Below are positions 34,215 through 44,197 of a stretch of 64,000 nt of DNA, piece after piece (position 1 is the stretch's first letter; each line of letters begins with the position of its first letter). The DNA is from CANLBN01 sp050633825 (GTDB taxonomy: Bacteria; Pseudomonadota; Gammaproteobacteria; Pseudomonadales; Cellvibrionaceae), in assembly GCA_050633825.1 (NCBI GenBank), contig JBOEHG010000019.1:1-64000 (forward strand), written 5' to 3'. Made by a program: the position numbers and the translations under genes. The notes below the pieces were generated by a model, which had not been told where the DNA came from, searched no databases, and worked only from the letters and a program-made list of their open reading frames with translations.

Positions 34215-35609
34215 ATGAACCTTTCACAGAAGATACAACTGCTTTCTATACTGCCGCTGATGGTCGCTATGTTGATCGTTGCTTTGGTCACTGAGACCCA
34301 GTTTGAAAAGCTTTCCGCGCAAACAGCCAGTACTTTTCGCGACAGTATTACTAATAGTCGCAAGCAAGAGCTGAAAAATTATATTTCATTGGCTCTATCA
34401 TCCATTAATCATATTTATGGTGAAAACAATCAAAATGATAGTGCAGCCCAAGAGTTGGTAATCGATATATTATCGAACCTTGAATATGGGGAAGATGGCT
34501 ATTTCTTTGCGTACAGTAACCAAGGGGAAAATATTGTTCATCCAAAGCAGGCTTATCGTATAGGGCGTAATTGGTGGGACCTTCAAGATGAAGAGGGACA
34601 ATTTATTATTCGCGATTTAATAAGTAATGCCCAAGAGGGTGGCGGTTTTGTTGAGTATCTTTGGGAAAAGCCATCAAAGCAGGAAGTGGCTAAAAAGTTG
34701 GCTTATTCCGTTATGCTAGACCGCTGGGACTGGATGCTTGGCACAGGAATCTACATTGACGATATTGATCGGGATGTTGCCATTATTCAGGGAGAGATTG
34801 ATAAGAAAATTGAAAATTCATCTTACGTTATTCTAATGATTGCTTTGGCTGCATTTGCCATTGTTTTTTCCAGTGGCATTTTTCTTCAGTTTAGTGAGCG
34901 AAAGTTAGCAGATGAAAAACTACAGGAATTAACCAAGCGTATTCTCAATACGCAAGATGAAGAGCGCCGAAGGGTGTCGAGAGAATTGCATGATGGGATT
35001 AGCCAGCTCATTGCTAGCGCAAAGTTTTCACTTGAAACAGCGGCAATAAAAATCAAAGAGAACAAAAACCCTGATGAAGAAATAAAGACAACTCAGGATC
35101 GTATAGGACAAACTTTACAAGATTTGCGTCGTATATCCCGAGATTTGCATCCCAGTATTTTGGATGATCATGGTTTGTCAGTCGGTATTAAGGCGATGGC
35201 TAAAAACTTCACTGAAAGAACAGGGACAAAAGTCACCTTTAGCGATATTTTTGTCAGAAACATATTGCCGCTGGATGTGAAGACAGCACTTTATCGTGTG
35301 GCTCAAGAGGCATTAACCAATATTGAGCGTCATGCAGATGCCAGTTTGGTCGAGATTTCCATTCGTGTGGCTGGGGCTTGGATTACTCTTTCAATACAGG
35401 ATAATGGAAAAGGCTTTGATGTAGCGTCATTAGAAAGAAGTAAGTCGCCAACGGAAGGGATAGGTTTGCGTAATATGCATGAACGTCTAGCCTACCATAA
35501 AGGTATATTTTCTATTTCTTCAAATTCCAAGGGAACATTGATTGAAGCGAAGATACCAAAGACCGTATTGCGGTATGATGCCAATAAATTTAGTGAAAGT
35601 GAGATATAG
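34215..35609 (+). CDS. Cache-domain sensor histidine kinase (NarL/DegS type)
   Basis: Inner-membrane kinase of 464 residues. TM1 (about 8-27), periplasmic single Cache domain (about 40-190; DGYFFAYSNQGENIVHP, GTGIYIDDID), TM2 (about 203-225), HisKA_3 with His259 in ERRRVSRELHDGISQ, and ATPase domain with ALTNIERHA, DNGKGF and GIGLRNMHERL. Cache domains of this type sense small carboxylates or amino acids. Divergent from the TRAP receptor gene and followed 19 bp later by its response regulator, so it probably controls the TRAP/oad genes. Confidence 0.95.
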   Translation: MNLSQKIQLLSILPLMVAMLIVALVTETQFEKLSAQTASTFRDSITNSRKQELKNYISLALSSINHIYGENNQNDSAAQELVIDILSNLEYGEDGYFFAYSNQGENIVHPKQAYRIGRNWWDLQDEEGQFIIRDLISNAQEGGGFVEYLWEKPSKQEVAKKLAYSVMLDRWDWMLGTGIYIDDIDRDVAIIQGEIDKKIENSSYVILMIALAAFAIVFSSGIFLQFSERKLADEKLQELTKRILNTQDEERRRVSRELHDGISQLIASAKFSLETAAIKIKENKNPDEEIKTTQDRIGQTLQDLRRISRDLHPSILDDHGLSVGIKAMAKNFTERTGTKVTFSDIFVRNILPLDVKTALYRVAQEALTNIERHADASLVEISIRVAGAWITLSIQDNGKGFDVASLERSKSPTEGIGLRNMHERLAYHKGIFSISSNSKGTLIEAKIPKTVLRYDANKFSESEI

Positions 35610-35628
35610 GGTTTAGGAGAGGTTAGAT

Positions 35629-36249
35629 ATGATTCGAGTCATGTTAGTGGATGATCACCCGCTTTTTCGTGAAGGTATTAGTGCTCGATTAAAAATGAGC
35701 GAAGAAATTACGGTTGTTGGTGAAGCTGAAAATGGTAAGCAGGCCCTAGAAAAATTAGATGAGCTCAATCCTGACGTTGTTCTTATGGACATTAATATGC
35801 CAGAAATGAATGGTATGGATGTGCTTGAAGTCGTCGCTGAAATGGATTTGGATACCAAGTTTATTATGTTGAGTATGCATGAAGATAAAGAATATATTTT
35901 AAGAGTAATACGTGTGGGCGCCGATGGCTATATGCTTAAAGATGTGTCAGGTGATGAAATGATTGATGCAATCAAGGTGGTCTATCGAGGTGAAAAACAC
36001 TTTAGCCAAGAAGTTGCAGCGATATTGGCGCAGCAGGAAATTGATAAAGGTGAAAACAAGCTGACCAATCGCGAACAATTAATATTACGGCTTATTTCTT
36101 TAGGATACAGTAATAAGAAGATAGCTCAAGAGCTAAATAATAGTGTCAGGACTGTTGAAACACACAAACGTAATATCACTAAAAAACTAGGTATCAATAC
36201 AACATCCGGTTTGGTGCGCTATGCAATAGAGCATGGTATTGATAAATAG
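35629..36249 (+). CDS. NarL/LuxR-type response regulator
   Basis: 206-residue transcription factor: receiver domain with acidic pair VDDHPL, phosphoacceptor Asp54 (LMDINMPEMNG) and Lys in YMLKDVS; C-terminal LuxR-type HTH (about 145-200, LTNREQLILRLISLGYSNKKIAQEL). Partner of the kinase 19 bp upstream. Likely target is the divergent TRAP promoter with its 24-bp palindrome. Confidence 0.96.
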   Translation: MIRVMLVDDHPLFREGISARLKMSEEITVVGEAENGKQALEKLDELNPDVVLMDINMPEMNGMDVLEVVAEMDLDTKFIMLSMHEDKEYILRVIRVGADGYMLKDVSGDEMIDAIKVVYRGEKHFSQEVAAILAQQEIDKGENKLTNREQLILRLISLGYSNKKIAQELNNSVRTVETHKRNITKKLGINTTSGLVRYAIEHGIDK

Positions 36250-36395
36250 TATGGTATAAATGGTGCGCTTCATATATCACCTGTTTTTATTATATGCAAA
36301 TAGGCAGGTATAGTGATTGATTATTTGTAGTACCTCTGTAATATTCGATTCCCATCAGCACTTTATACTAACCTTTTAGCTTGTAAGATCTGTAT

Positions 36396-37610
36396 ATGAA
36401 TTTATTATTTGTAATCCCGTACTATGCTTGTGATGATAAAACAGGTGGCGGGCAACGGACACGTTTGCTTTTAAAATCAGTATGTTCGCTCAAGGATGTT
36501 TCTATTGATCTAATTATTTTAGGTGAGCAAGGAAAGCAATATCCTCAAGATATTGTTTCCGAGGATATTAATAAGGCCACTTATCTTGATTTATTACCTA
36601 GAGCAAAAATAGGGTTTTGGAAATTTTTGCGTCCTTTAAACCCATCTAAATTTGATTCGTTAGCTACGGCTTTAGGTAGACGAGCGGTGTTATACAGTAG
36701 TGATATGCTCGCTAGAAAAAATGTTATTGATTTTTCGCAATATGATGTAGTTGTTTCTCGCTATTTAAGGCCGTTATCACAAACGGGTGTTTTCGATAGC
36801 AGTGTCTCTGCAAAAATATATTTGGATATTGACGATAGGGATGATGTTCTTTATAGCTCACGTATGAATATGCCAACGGTTTCTCTTTGGGTACGTTTAT
36901 TCTTTTCTTGGCATTTAAAACAAATACAATCAATACAGAAAAAAATATTGCCGCTTTGTGACCATGTATGGCTCGCAAGCGATAAAGATTTACAGCAGTT
37001 GCCTACACGTAAAGAAAGTGTGTTAAATAATATTCCTTACTCACTACCAGAAAAGTTAACTTCTAGTGCAGCTGTTTCTCAAAATAATAAAACCTTGTTG
37101 TTTGTTGGTAGCTATGGGCATCGTATTAATAAAGAAGGTGTTAAACACTTTTTAAATGTATGTTGGCCAAAAATTATTAAGGCATCGCCTGAGATAAGTT
37201 TAAGAATTGTAGGTTCTGGTGGTTGGCAGAATATAAAATCTGAGGTCTCTTCTGTTGAAAATGTCGAGATCGTTGGCTTTTGTGATGATTTAAATGAAGA
37301 GTATAAAAAAGCACTCTTTACTATTGTACCTTTATATGAAGGTGGTGGTACAAAAATTAAAGTGTTGGAAAGTTATCTTTTTGGGCGTTTGGCTGTAGGT
37401 ACTCAGCATGCTTATTTTGGCTATGATAAATTATCAGAGTTATCTGCAAAGGCTATCTCTGATAATGATGAAGCGCTAATTAATAATGTTTTGTATTTTT
37501 TAGAAAATCCAAAAATATGTCATGATATGGCTGTAAAGGGTTCTGATTTTGTAAGTGATAACTATACGTTTGAATCATTTAAAAAATCAGTTTTATCGGT
37601 TTTTGAGTAG
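36396..37610 (+). CDS. Glycosyltransferase, GT4-like
   Basis: Predicted GT-B fold glycosyltransferase of 404 residues. The C-terminal half has the group-1 pattern LLFVGSYGHRINKEGVKHF, LRIVGSGGW, VEIVGFCDDL and VPLYEGGGTKIKVLE, the last being the nucleotide-sugar site. The N-terminus has GGGQRTRLLL, typical of the acceptor domain. Followed 5 bp later by a membrane acyltransferase, so both probably build or decorate a surface polysaccharide. Sugar and acceptor cannot be assigned. Confidence 0.88.
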   Translation: MNLLFVIPYYACDDKTGGGQRTRLLLKSVCSLKDVSIDLIILGEQGKQYPQDIVSEDINKATYLDLLPRAKIGFWKFLRPLNPSKFDSLATALGRRAVLYSSDMLARKNVIDFSQYDVVVSRYLRPLSQTGVFDSSVSAKIYLDIDDRDDVLYSSRMNMPTVSLWVRLFFSWHLKQIQSIQKKILPLCDHVWLASDKDLQQLPTRKESVLNNIPYSLPEKLTSSAAVSQNNKTLLFVGSYGHRINKEGVKHFLNVCWPKIIKASPEISLRIVGSGGWQNIKSEVSSVENVEIVGFCDDLNEEYKKALFTIVPLYEGGGTKIKVLESYLFGRLAVGTQHAYFGYDKLSELSAKAISDNDEALINNVLYFLENPKICHDMAVKGSDFVSDNYTFESFKKSVLSVFE

Positions 37611-37615
37611 TTTGT

Positions 37616-38650
37616 ATGTTTAAAGTAATAAGTTTGCAATCTGTTTTGCGTAGTGCGTTAGGGTCTGATAGTGGTTCAAAACAGCATATAGATTATCTAG
37701 ATGGATGGAGGGGGTTGGCAATTTTATTTGTTTTGGTGGCCCACTTTTTTGTTGATGGGTATTTGCCTTTATTATTTATGGGCGAATTTGGCGTTAATGT
37801 ATTTTTTGTGTTGTCAGGGATGTTAATGAGTCACATATTGTTTGTGAAAGAAACGCCGCTGTCTATTTTCTATAAAAGACGTTTTAGTCGAATATTACCT
37901 GCATTTTTACTTTTTGTGGTGGTAACGTATGTGGTTGCTTGGATACAAGAGGCGCCAGAAGCAAAAAACTTTATTTACTCTTTGTTTTTTCTGAGAACAT
38001 ATTTTCCTGATGATGTGCATATATGGAAATCGGGGATTGCTATAGGGCATCTCTGGTCATTAAATGTTGAAGAGCATGCTTATCTTTTGTTGAGCTTGCT
38101 GACATTCTTGCCTTTTTTCAAAGGCCGGCAATATTATGTGCTAATACCCTTGGGTGTATTGTCTATTCTTATTCATTTATATTATAAATTAACGCCTGAT
38201 ACTGCTCCAATTGCAGCTGGTTTGCGAACAGAAGCAGCTTTGGGTTTTATCTTTATTTCAGGTGGACTGTATCTGATGAAGGATAAATTAGAGCATCTTG
38301 TTTACCCTTGGATGGTGCCAATGGCTTTTGCTCTTGCTTTTGGAGTTTCTTTTTTTCGGGGGAGTTGGTTGATTACTCCTTTCTTATTGGCATTCACTGT
38401 AAATTATTTGCATAAATCTCCATCGTGGTTGCTTGGTTTTTTATGTTTGCCCGTTTTGAGATTGTTTGGGGTTCTCTCTTTTTCCATTTATTTATGGCAG
38501 CAGCCATTTTATAAGTTTGGTGTTAAGTTAAATTATTCAAATACTCTTACAGAACAAATTTTATATTTAGTATTAGCTATTCTTGCGGGAGTTATTTCAT
38601 TCTATTTGATTGAAAAGCCAGCAAGAAGCTGGCTCAATCGAAATTGGTAA
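37616..38650 (+). CDS. Membrane acyltransferase, acyltransferase-3 family
   Basis: Integral membrane protein of 344 residues with about ten hydrophobic helices. The N-terminal HIDYLDGWRGLAILFVLVAHF contains the conserved RGLAIL and catalytic-type His, and FGVNVFFVLSGMLMS, FYKRRFSRILPAF and LWSLNVEEHAYL are family motifs. Such proteins O-acetylate sugars of LPS or exopolysaccharide. Starts 5 bp after the glycosyltransferase. No SGNH domain is fused, but a separate SGNH-domain lipoprotein converges from the other strand 22 bp away. Confidence 0.93.
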   Translation: MFKVISLQSVLRSALGSDSGSKQHIDYLDGWRGLAILFVLVAHFFVDGYLPLLFMGEFGVNVFFVLSGMLMSHILFVKETPLSIFYKRRFSRILPAFLLFVVVTYVVAWIQEAPEAKNFIYSLFFLRTYFPDDVHIWKSGIAIGHLWSLNVEEHAYLLLSLLTFLPFFKGRQYYVLIPLGVLSILIHLYYKLTPDTAPIAAGLRTEAALGFIFISGGLYLMKDKLEHLVYPWMVPMAFALAFGVSFFRGSWLITPFLLAFTVNYLHKSPSWLLGFLCLPVLRLFGVLSFSIYLWQQPFYKFGVKLNYSNTLTEQILYLVLAILAGVISFYLIEKPARSWLNRNW

Positions 38651-38672
38651 AGATAACAAAGGAAGGGTTAAA

Positions 38673-41024
38673 TTAATCAGCGCCTGCAATAATTTGATTA
38701 AATATCTGATGTGCTGCTTCGGATAATATAGCCATTCCATCTTCGTTAGGATGAATTTGGTCGCTCAAGCTATACCCCGAATCTATAGTGTCATCATTAT
38801 TGGTATCGAGCAGAGCATCATAGTCAACTAGGGAGATATTTCCTGCATTTGTTGTTACATAATTTTTGACGAGTGTATTGTAAGCATCTCTTTCTACTTC
38901 CTTGGATGATGTCCACTCAGCAGCACCCTTGAAAGGACTGGCGGTAACGACAACAGGATACATATTATTATCAATACACCAATTCACATGGGCTTGGAAA
39001 TGAGCAAATACTGTTGATGAGCTACTATTTTTAACAATAAAATCATTGACTCCTTGAGCAATCCAGCAAACGCCTGGGGTGCTGTCATTAGTATTTTTAT
39101 CAGTGGCTTCTGCTAACATATCATCTAGTAATGAATCACTTGTAGGGTTGGTATCTTCCAGTGCACGACCAGAAAGGTTATTCATTGTAACGGCATAGTC
39201 TGGAGTTACATTAATACTGTTTATGCCATAAAAAATATCCCATATGCCGTAACCCAAAAAACCACCAAAAGAGTCAGTTATCGAAAGAACATGTGATGCG
39301 CTGGGGCCGACTTCTACTGTACTTGGCATTGAAAAGCTTGTTAGACCTGAGCTTGCATTATAAGAAACACTTTTATCATAGTTAAATGATGCGCCGCTGA
39401 TGCCTGAGCGACTTGCCGTCTGTTTTCTTTGGTCAACTTTTACAAATTCGTTAGGTAAGCCATCATTGGTGGGGGAAACACTGACTTTAGAAATAGTGAG
39501 ACTATTGGTTTTAGTATCATTCCCAGTGACCCCGAGCCCTAGGCGAATAGTTGTTGAGTCAGTCTTTGATGAAAGGCTTAACACTGAACAATAGATACCA
39601 TTTTGTGTTGCCGTTCGTTCTTTTGTACCGCTAAGTGCAGAGTTGACAATACTCAGGCTAACATTGCTAGAGCCGCTTGCCGCTTCTGAATAACCAGATA
39701 CTTCAAAACATATAGAAACATCTTTATCTGGCCACAGTGCGCCGGTAACAAACTGAATATAGGCTCTGGCATTTGAACCGTCATTACTGACATTCCGTGA
39801 AAAAGTTACCGATTCATTATCCGTGGCAACCGATACGCTTGCATTGGTTTGACTTACAACGGTCCAATTACCAAAGTTATTATGATTGGATGTCGTTAAG
39901 GAGACGCCAACGGCAGGTGTTCTCAGGATATTCTTAACCCCTCTTCCGGCTTGAAGATTGGTTGTTGGAATTGGTGTAGCTGTAGCTGTAACGGTGACAT
40001 TTACTGTCGCAGAATCTGTCCCGCCAGCACCATCTTGAATTGTATAGCTAATATTGTCGCTTCCTGAAAAGTTAGCATCAGGAGAGTAAACAAGCTCAGA
40101 ACCGTTGATTGAGACGGTACCTGAATTCGCGCTGGTGTTGGAGATATTGAGTGAATCACCATCAATATCTGAGTCATTATTTAGAACATCAATACTATTG
40201 TTAAGGCTATTTTCTTCAACGGTCAAGGAATCATTGCTTGCACTTGGGGCATCATTTACGGGCGATACTGTGACAGCTAGGTTACCTGTTGTTGATGCTT
40301 GACCATCGTTTGCTGTATAGCTAATAGAAACCGCGCCAAAAAAATTGGTAGGTGGCGTATATCTAAGGGTGTTATCTGAATTAACAGTAACGCTACCCGT
40401 TGATGTTGATGCCGATTGAACAGTCAGGGAGTCTCCATCTGGGTCGCTATCATTTGCTAATACATCAACGCTGGCCAGTTGATCATCCTCATTTACGGTT
40501 GCGGTATCTGCTACGACTACGGGTACCGAATTGGATGAAGTAGGCGGTGCTGCAACGGTGACAGTCACATTGCTGGTTGCCGTTGCTTGACCATCACTAA
40601 TGGTATATTCAATAACCGCCGTACCCGAAAAATTATTTGTTGGGTTGTACGAAAAAGTATTATTAGAGTTAACGACAGCGCTACCGGTAGTTGTGGTTGC
40701 ACTCTCGAGCGATAGGCTATCTCCATCCGGATCCGAGTCGTTATTCAGTGGATTGAAATTAGTCAATTGAGTGTTGTGGGCAATTGAGGTGGTATCCGCT
40801 ACTGCTACAGGGCTGCGGTTTTCTTGTGGTGAAGGCGCCTCTTGTGGTGGAGTTGTTTGCTGAGAGTTTTCTAAACCTATGGTGTCTCCTTTGTCATCCG
40901 AAGTCGTTCCACATGCACTGAGCATAATCAGTGATAATACTGTGATTCCAGCTATCTTGGCCTTGTTTACAAAGCGTAGTCGCTGTTTGCTTGTGTGGGA
41001 GTTTGGGCTGATACAAAGTGCCAT
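38673..41024 (-). CDS. Surface lipoprotein with cadherin-like repeats and C-terminal SGNH hydrolase domain
   Basis: Predicted outer-membrane or cell-surface lipoprotein of 783 residues. The signal ends in the lipobox LSAC (Cys38); the N-region before it is unusually long. After a Pro/Gln-rich linker come three cadherin/VCBS-like repeats (about 70-160, 165-257, 258-350), each with NDSDPDGDSL- or NDSDIDGDSL-type calcium-binding loops. A beta-rich middle region follows, then an SGNH domain (about 565-783): block I SITDSFGG, block III QGVND, block V DQIHPNEDG. A serine esterase acting on O-acylated polysaccharide is the best guess, given the convergent acyltransferase; substrate unproven. Confidence 0.88.
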   Translation of the reverse strand: MALCISPNSHTSKQRLRFVNKAKIAGITVLSLIMLSACGTTSDDKGDTIGLENSQQTTPPQEAPSPQENRSPVAVADTTSIAHNTQLTNFNPLNNDSDPDGDSLSLESATTTTGSAVVNSNNTFSYNPTNNFSGTAVIEYTISDGQATATSNVTVTVAAPPTSSNSVPVVVADTATVNEDDQLASVDVLANDSDPDGDSLTVQSASTSTGSVTVNSDNTLRYTPPTNFFGAVSISYTANDGQASTTGNLAVTVSPVNDAPSASNDSLTVEENSLNNSIDVLNNDSDIDGDSLNISNTSANSGTVSINGSELVYSPDANFSGSDNISYTIQDGAGGTDSATVNVTVTATATPIPTTNLQAGRGVKNILRTPAVGVSLTTSNHNNFGNWTVVSQTNASVSVATDNESVTFSRNVSNDGSNARAYIQFVTGALWPDKDVSICFEVSGYSEAASGSSNVSLSIVNSALSGTKERTATQNGIYCSVLSLSSKTDSTTIRLGLGVTGNDTKTNSLTISKVSVSPTNDGLPNEFVKVDQRKQTASRSGISGASFNYDKSVSYNASSGLTSFSMPSTVEVGPSASHVLSITDSFGGFLGYGIWDIFYGINSINVTPDYAVTMNNLSGRALEDTNPTSDSLLDDMLAEATDKNTNDSTPGVCWIAQGVNDFIVKNSSSSTVFAHFQAHVNWCIDNNMYPVVVTASPFKGAAEWTSSKEVERDAYNTLVKNYVTTNAGNISLVDYDALLDTNNDDTIDSGYSLSDQIHPNEDGMAILSEAAHQIFNQIIAGAD

Positions 41025-41255
41025 AAAAATACTCGTTGCTTGCTCTATTCTGTAGAGCTTGTGTAAAGATACTGTTGTTAACGGATCATATCGGAATTAT
41101 AGGTTAAAAAATAGGTCGTTATGTGATCAAATTGGCTTTATAAACAAATACTTATATCTTGTTTTAAGTAATATTCGAGGATGTATAACTAAAATATGTT
41201 GTAGCTAAAGATGATGGTGGAAGGTACAAGATTATTTTGTATTTTTATCCAGGCT

Positions 41256-42389
41256 CTAGAGTACTTCAGGCCTTTTTCCTGCAGTAGCAGTTAATTGCTT
41301 CCTCTCGCCGTTTCTTATAGCGGTAATCTGCACGGTGTCATTCGGGCGCACTTGAGCGATTAAGTTCATCCCTTCACGCCCATTGCCAACGGCTTTATCA
41401 TTAATATGAGTAAGGATATCCCCGGCTTGCAGGCCTGCCTGATCCGCTGGGCCATTAGGGTAGGTGCTGGTAATCAATACGCCATTGATAGTGTTTAAGT
41501 TATAGGTGCGGACAAGGTTGGGGTTGAGGGTTTGCGCTTCAATGCCTAACCATCCTCTAATCGCTTCGCCTGATGTAATGATGTCATTCATAATATTAAC
41601 AGCGATATCAGCAGGGATGGCGAAGCCAATACCGATAGATGTGCCATCATTATTACGGTTCAAAATGGCGGTATTGATGCCTAATAATTGCCCTTTTGTG
41701 TCAATTAAGGCTCCCCCGGAATTACCGGGGTTAATCGCCGCATCTGTCTGGATAAAGTTTTCATACACATTCAAGCCTAAACCATGCCGACCGGTTGCTG
41801 AGATGATGCCCTGAGTGACTGTTTGCCCAATATTAAAGGGATTGCCAATGGCAAGTACGACATCGCCTATCAAGGCTTGCTGTGGTTCTCCAAGAGTAAT
41901 TGTCTGAAGGTTTTGAGCGGGTATTTTAAGCACAGCCAAATCAGTTGCTTCGTCAGAGCCGACGATATCTGCTTTTATGTTACGACCATCGTAAAGTGAT
42001 ACATAGATCTCCTCCGCATCTGAAATTACGTGGTGGTTCGTTAACAAATAGCCTTCTTGGTTAATAATTACCCCCGATCCTAGAGCAGATGACATTTTCT
42101 GTTGTTTTGGGATATCGGCACTATTGAAGAAGTGTCTAAATAGGGCGTCATCAAATAAAGGGTTGCGTGTTAAGTTAACTTTTTTGCGCGTTGATATGTT
42201 AACAACGGCAGGAGCGGCTTTGTTGACGGCAATTGCGTAAGATGAAGGTTTTTGGTGGTTAGGCAAGAAAAAATTAGAAACCTTTTGCCCTAAAGCATAG
42301 CGCAGTTCAGGGATGGCTATTGTCGTTGCCAACCCAATGAATAGGCCAAATAAAATGGGGGCAATAAAGTAACTAATAAAATGCCGCAT
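41256..42389 (-). CDS. degS: DegS/AlgW-type periplasmic serine protease
   Basis: Membrane-anchored HtrA-family protease of 377 residues. N-terminal helix (about 6-27), trypsin-like domain with catalytic His (LLTNHHVI), Asp (ATDLAVLKI) and Ser (PGNSGGALID), then a single PDZ domain (about 280-365, GPADQAGLQAGDILTHIN). One PDZ and the uncleaved anchor favour DegS/AlgW, which starts RseA cleavage in the sigma-E response, over DegP/DegQ. Follows zapG by 48 bp on the same strand. Confidence 0.93.
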   Translation of the reverse strand: MRHFISYFIAPILFGLFIGLATTIAIPELRYALGQKVSNFFLPNHQKPSSYAIAVNKAAPAVVNISTRKKVNLTRNPLFDDALFRHFFNSADIPKQQKMSSALGSGVIINQEGYLLTNHHVISDAEEIYVSLYDGRNIKADIVGSDEATDLAVLKIPAQNLQTITLGEPQQALIGDVVLAIGNPFNIGQTVTQGIISATGRHGLGLNVYENFIQTDAAINPGNSGGALIDTKGQLLGINTAILNRNNDGTSIGIGFAIPADIAVNIMNDIITSGEAIRGWLGIEAQTLNPNLVRTYNLNTINGVLITSTYPNGPADQAGLQAGDILTHINDKAVGNGREGMNLIAQVRPNDTVQITAIRNGERKQLTATAGKRPEVL

Positions 42390-42437
42390 GGTTTAGTATT
42401 TACCGTTTATTTGATCTGTTTATAGAGCAAGAAAAGG

Positions 42438-42905
42438 TTATTTATTGCTTTCTTGCTCAGCATATTCTTCAGATTCTTTTAAGCCATAGCCTTCACTTAA
42501 TGTCCCTTCTGCGCCAGGCGTTTTTGGGGCCCAATCTTTGGGTGGCTGGAAGTCTTCCTCGTTGATTGATGTATCACCCAAAAGAGTATCATCGCCGTTA
42601 GCATTGCTCAGTAGCTGTCGACTAATATCAACATTTGCCAGCTTGAGCGCATCACTTGCTAAATGTTCGTGAACATCGCGATAACTTTGGGTCAAGTTGT
42701 TCACTAGTTTCGATGTTTCGGCAAAGTGGTCTGTTACTTCTTGTTGGTACTCTTTTAATTGCTGTTCTGCTTCCTGCAATTTGGTCTCTAAGGTGCGCGC
42801 TTTTTGTTGTTGGGGCGATAGTGTCCTAGATAGTAAGGAACCCAATATACAGCCAACCAATAAAGCTGCAGCACCAACAATAGCCAAAGTCGTGAGTGAA
42901 AACAC
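42438..42905 (-). CDS. zapG: ZapG/YhcB family (DUF1043) membrane protein
   Basis: 155-residue inner-membrane protein: N-terminal helix with GCILGSLLSR, then a long coiled coil (about 35-95) and an acidic C-terminus. The family is linked to cell division and envelope growth. Starts at GTG with a strong AGGAG six bases upstream. Probably co-transcribed with the DegS-type protease and divergent from zapE, another division-associated gene; the neighbourhood is common in gammaproteobacteria. Confidence 0.9.
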   Translation of the reverse strand: MFSLTTLAIVGAAALLVGCILGSLLSRTLSPQQQKARTLETKLQEAEQQLKEYQQEVTDHFAETSKLVNNLTQSYRDVHEHLASDALKLANVDISRQLLSNANGDDTLLGDTSINEEDFQPPKDWAPKTPGAEGTLSEGYGLKESEEYAEQESNK

Positions 42906-42954
42906 AAGAATCTCCTAAAATGATTAACTCATAGGGGCAAGTATACCGCTACTG

Positions 42955-42977
42955 AGTGATTGAGTCAGTGATTGAGT
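42955..42977. repeat. Two 11-bp tandem repeats in the zapG/zapE intergenic region
   Basis: AGTGATTGAGT occurs at 42955-42965 and 42967-42977 with one base between, giving a 12-bp period. Lies between the divergent zapG and zapE starts. May be a small slippage product or a regulator site. Confidence 0.6.
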
Positions 42978-43069
42978 AGTACTTTGATTCATCTTCATGC
43001 CATAATCTATTTAGTAATATACGTTTCAGCTCTATTCAGGGCTCATTATTCAGTATTTGGATACCTTTC

Positions 43070-44188
43070 ATGAATTTATCTCCCCTGCAACGCTACCAGC
43101 AGGATATAGAACAGTCTGGATTTATAGCTGATTCAGCACAGCAGAACGCTGTTGAGAAGCTTGAGTCCTTATACCACTGTCTAATCGTAAACCATAAGCA
43201 AGCCTCTTCTTTTTCACTAGGCACAATACTTAATAAGATGGGTTTGGGAGACGGTTTTAAAACCCCGGAAAAAGGCTTATATTTTTGGGGTGGTGTAGGT
43301 CGCGGAAAGACTTACCTGATGGATATTTTTTATGAAAGTCTTCCTATCGATAAAAAGATGCGGGTTCACTTTCACCGCTTTATGCGGCGAGTGCATCAAG
43401 AGTTACGCACTTTACAGCATCAAAAAAACCCGCTTGAGGTAGTCGCCAAAAGGCTTGCCGATGAAGCTCATGTTATTTGTTTTGATGAGTTCTTTGTTTC
43501 AGATATCACCGATGCGATGATTCTTGGGGGGCTTTTGGAAGGTTTATTTGATCGAGGGGTTTCATTAGTAGCGACATCTAATATTGTGCCCAGTGGGCTT
43601 TATAAAGATGGTCTACAGCGAGCACGATTTTTACCGGCTATCGCTTTAGTTGAGCAATATACAGAAGTGGTGAATGTCGATGGCGGTACTGATTACCGCT
43701 TGAGAAGTTTAGAGCAGGCTGAGCTTTATCATTGGCCTTTGGATGATCAGGCTGATATCAGTTTAAAGTCAAGTTTCGAAAGTTTGGTCCCAGATATTAA
43801 TGAAGTCGTAGAGAATTTACCGCTGGAAATAGAGGGAAGAGATATTTTGACCCGCTTTCATGCAGAGGATGTTGTTTGGTTTGATTTTATCGCACTTTGC
43901 GATGGGCCTCGCTCTCAAAATGACTATATAGAAATTGCAATGGAATACCATGCTGTATTACTGTCTGATATTCCGGAGTTAACAGAGAAAAGAGAAGATC
44001 AGGCAAGGCGCTTTATTAATCTTGTCGATGAGTTCTACGACCGTAGCGTTAAACTGATTATTTCTGCAGAAAACCCCATACACCAATTGTACAGCGGTAG
44101 TCGATTGATCTTTGAGTTTGAGAGGACACAAAGCCGCTTGCTGGAAATGCAAAGCCATGATTACTTGGCTAGGGCGCACAAGCCTTAA
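43070..44188 (+). CDS. zapE: Cell division ATPase ZapE (AFG1 family)
   Basis: AAA-type ATPase of 372 residues. Walker A is in GLYFWGGVGRGKTYLMD, Walker B in VICFDEFFVSDI, and FHRFMRRVHQEL follows Walker A as in the family. In E. coli it acts at the Z ring during late division. Converges with purU, 9 bp between stops. Confidence 0.96.
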   Translation: MNLSPLQRYQQDIEQSGFIADSAQQNAVEKLESLYHCLIVNHKQASSFSLGTILNKMGLGDGFKTPEKGLYFWGGVGRGKTYLMDIFYESLPIDKKMRVHFHRFMRRVHQELRTLQHQKNPLEVVAKRLADEAHVICFDEFFVSDITDAMILGGLLEGLFDRGVSLVATSNIVPSGLYKDGLQRARFLPAIALVEQYTEVVNVDGGTDYRLRSLEQAELYHWPLDDQADISLKSSFESLVPDINEVVENLPLEIEGRDILTRFHAEDVVWFDFIALCDGPRSQNDYIEIAMEYHAVLLSDIPELTEKREDQARRFINLVDEFYDRSVKLIISAENPIHQLYSGSRLIFEFERTQSRLLEMQSHDYLARAHKP

Positions 44189-44197
44189 TAGTATTTT

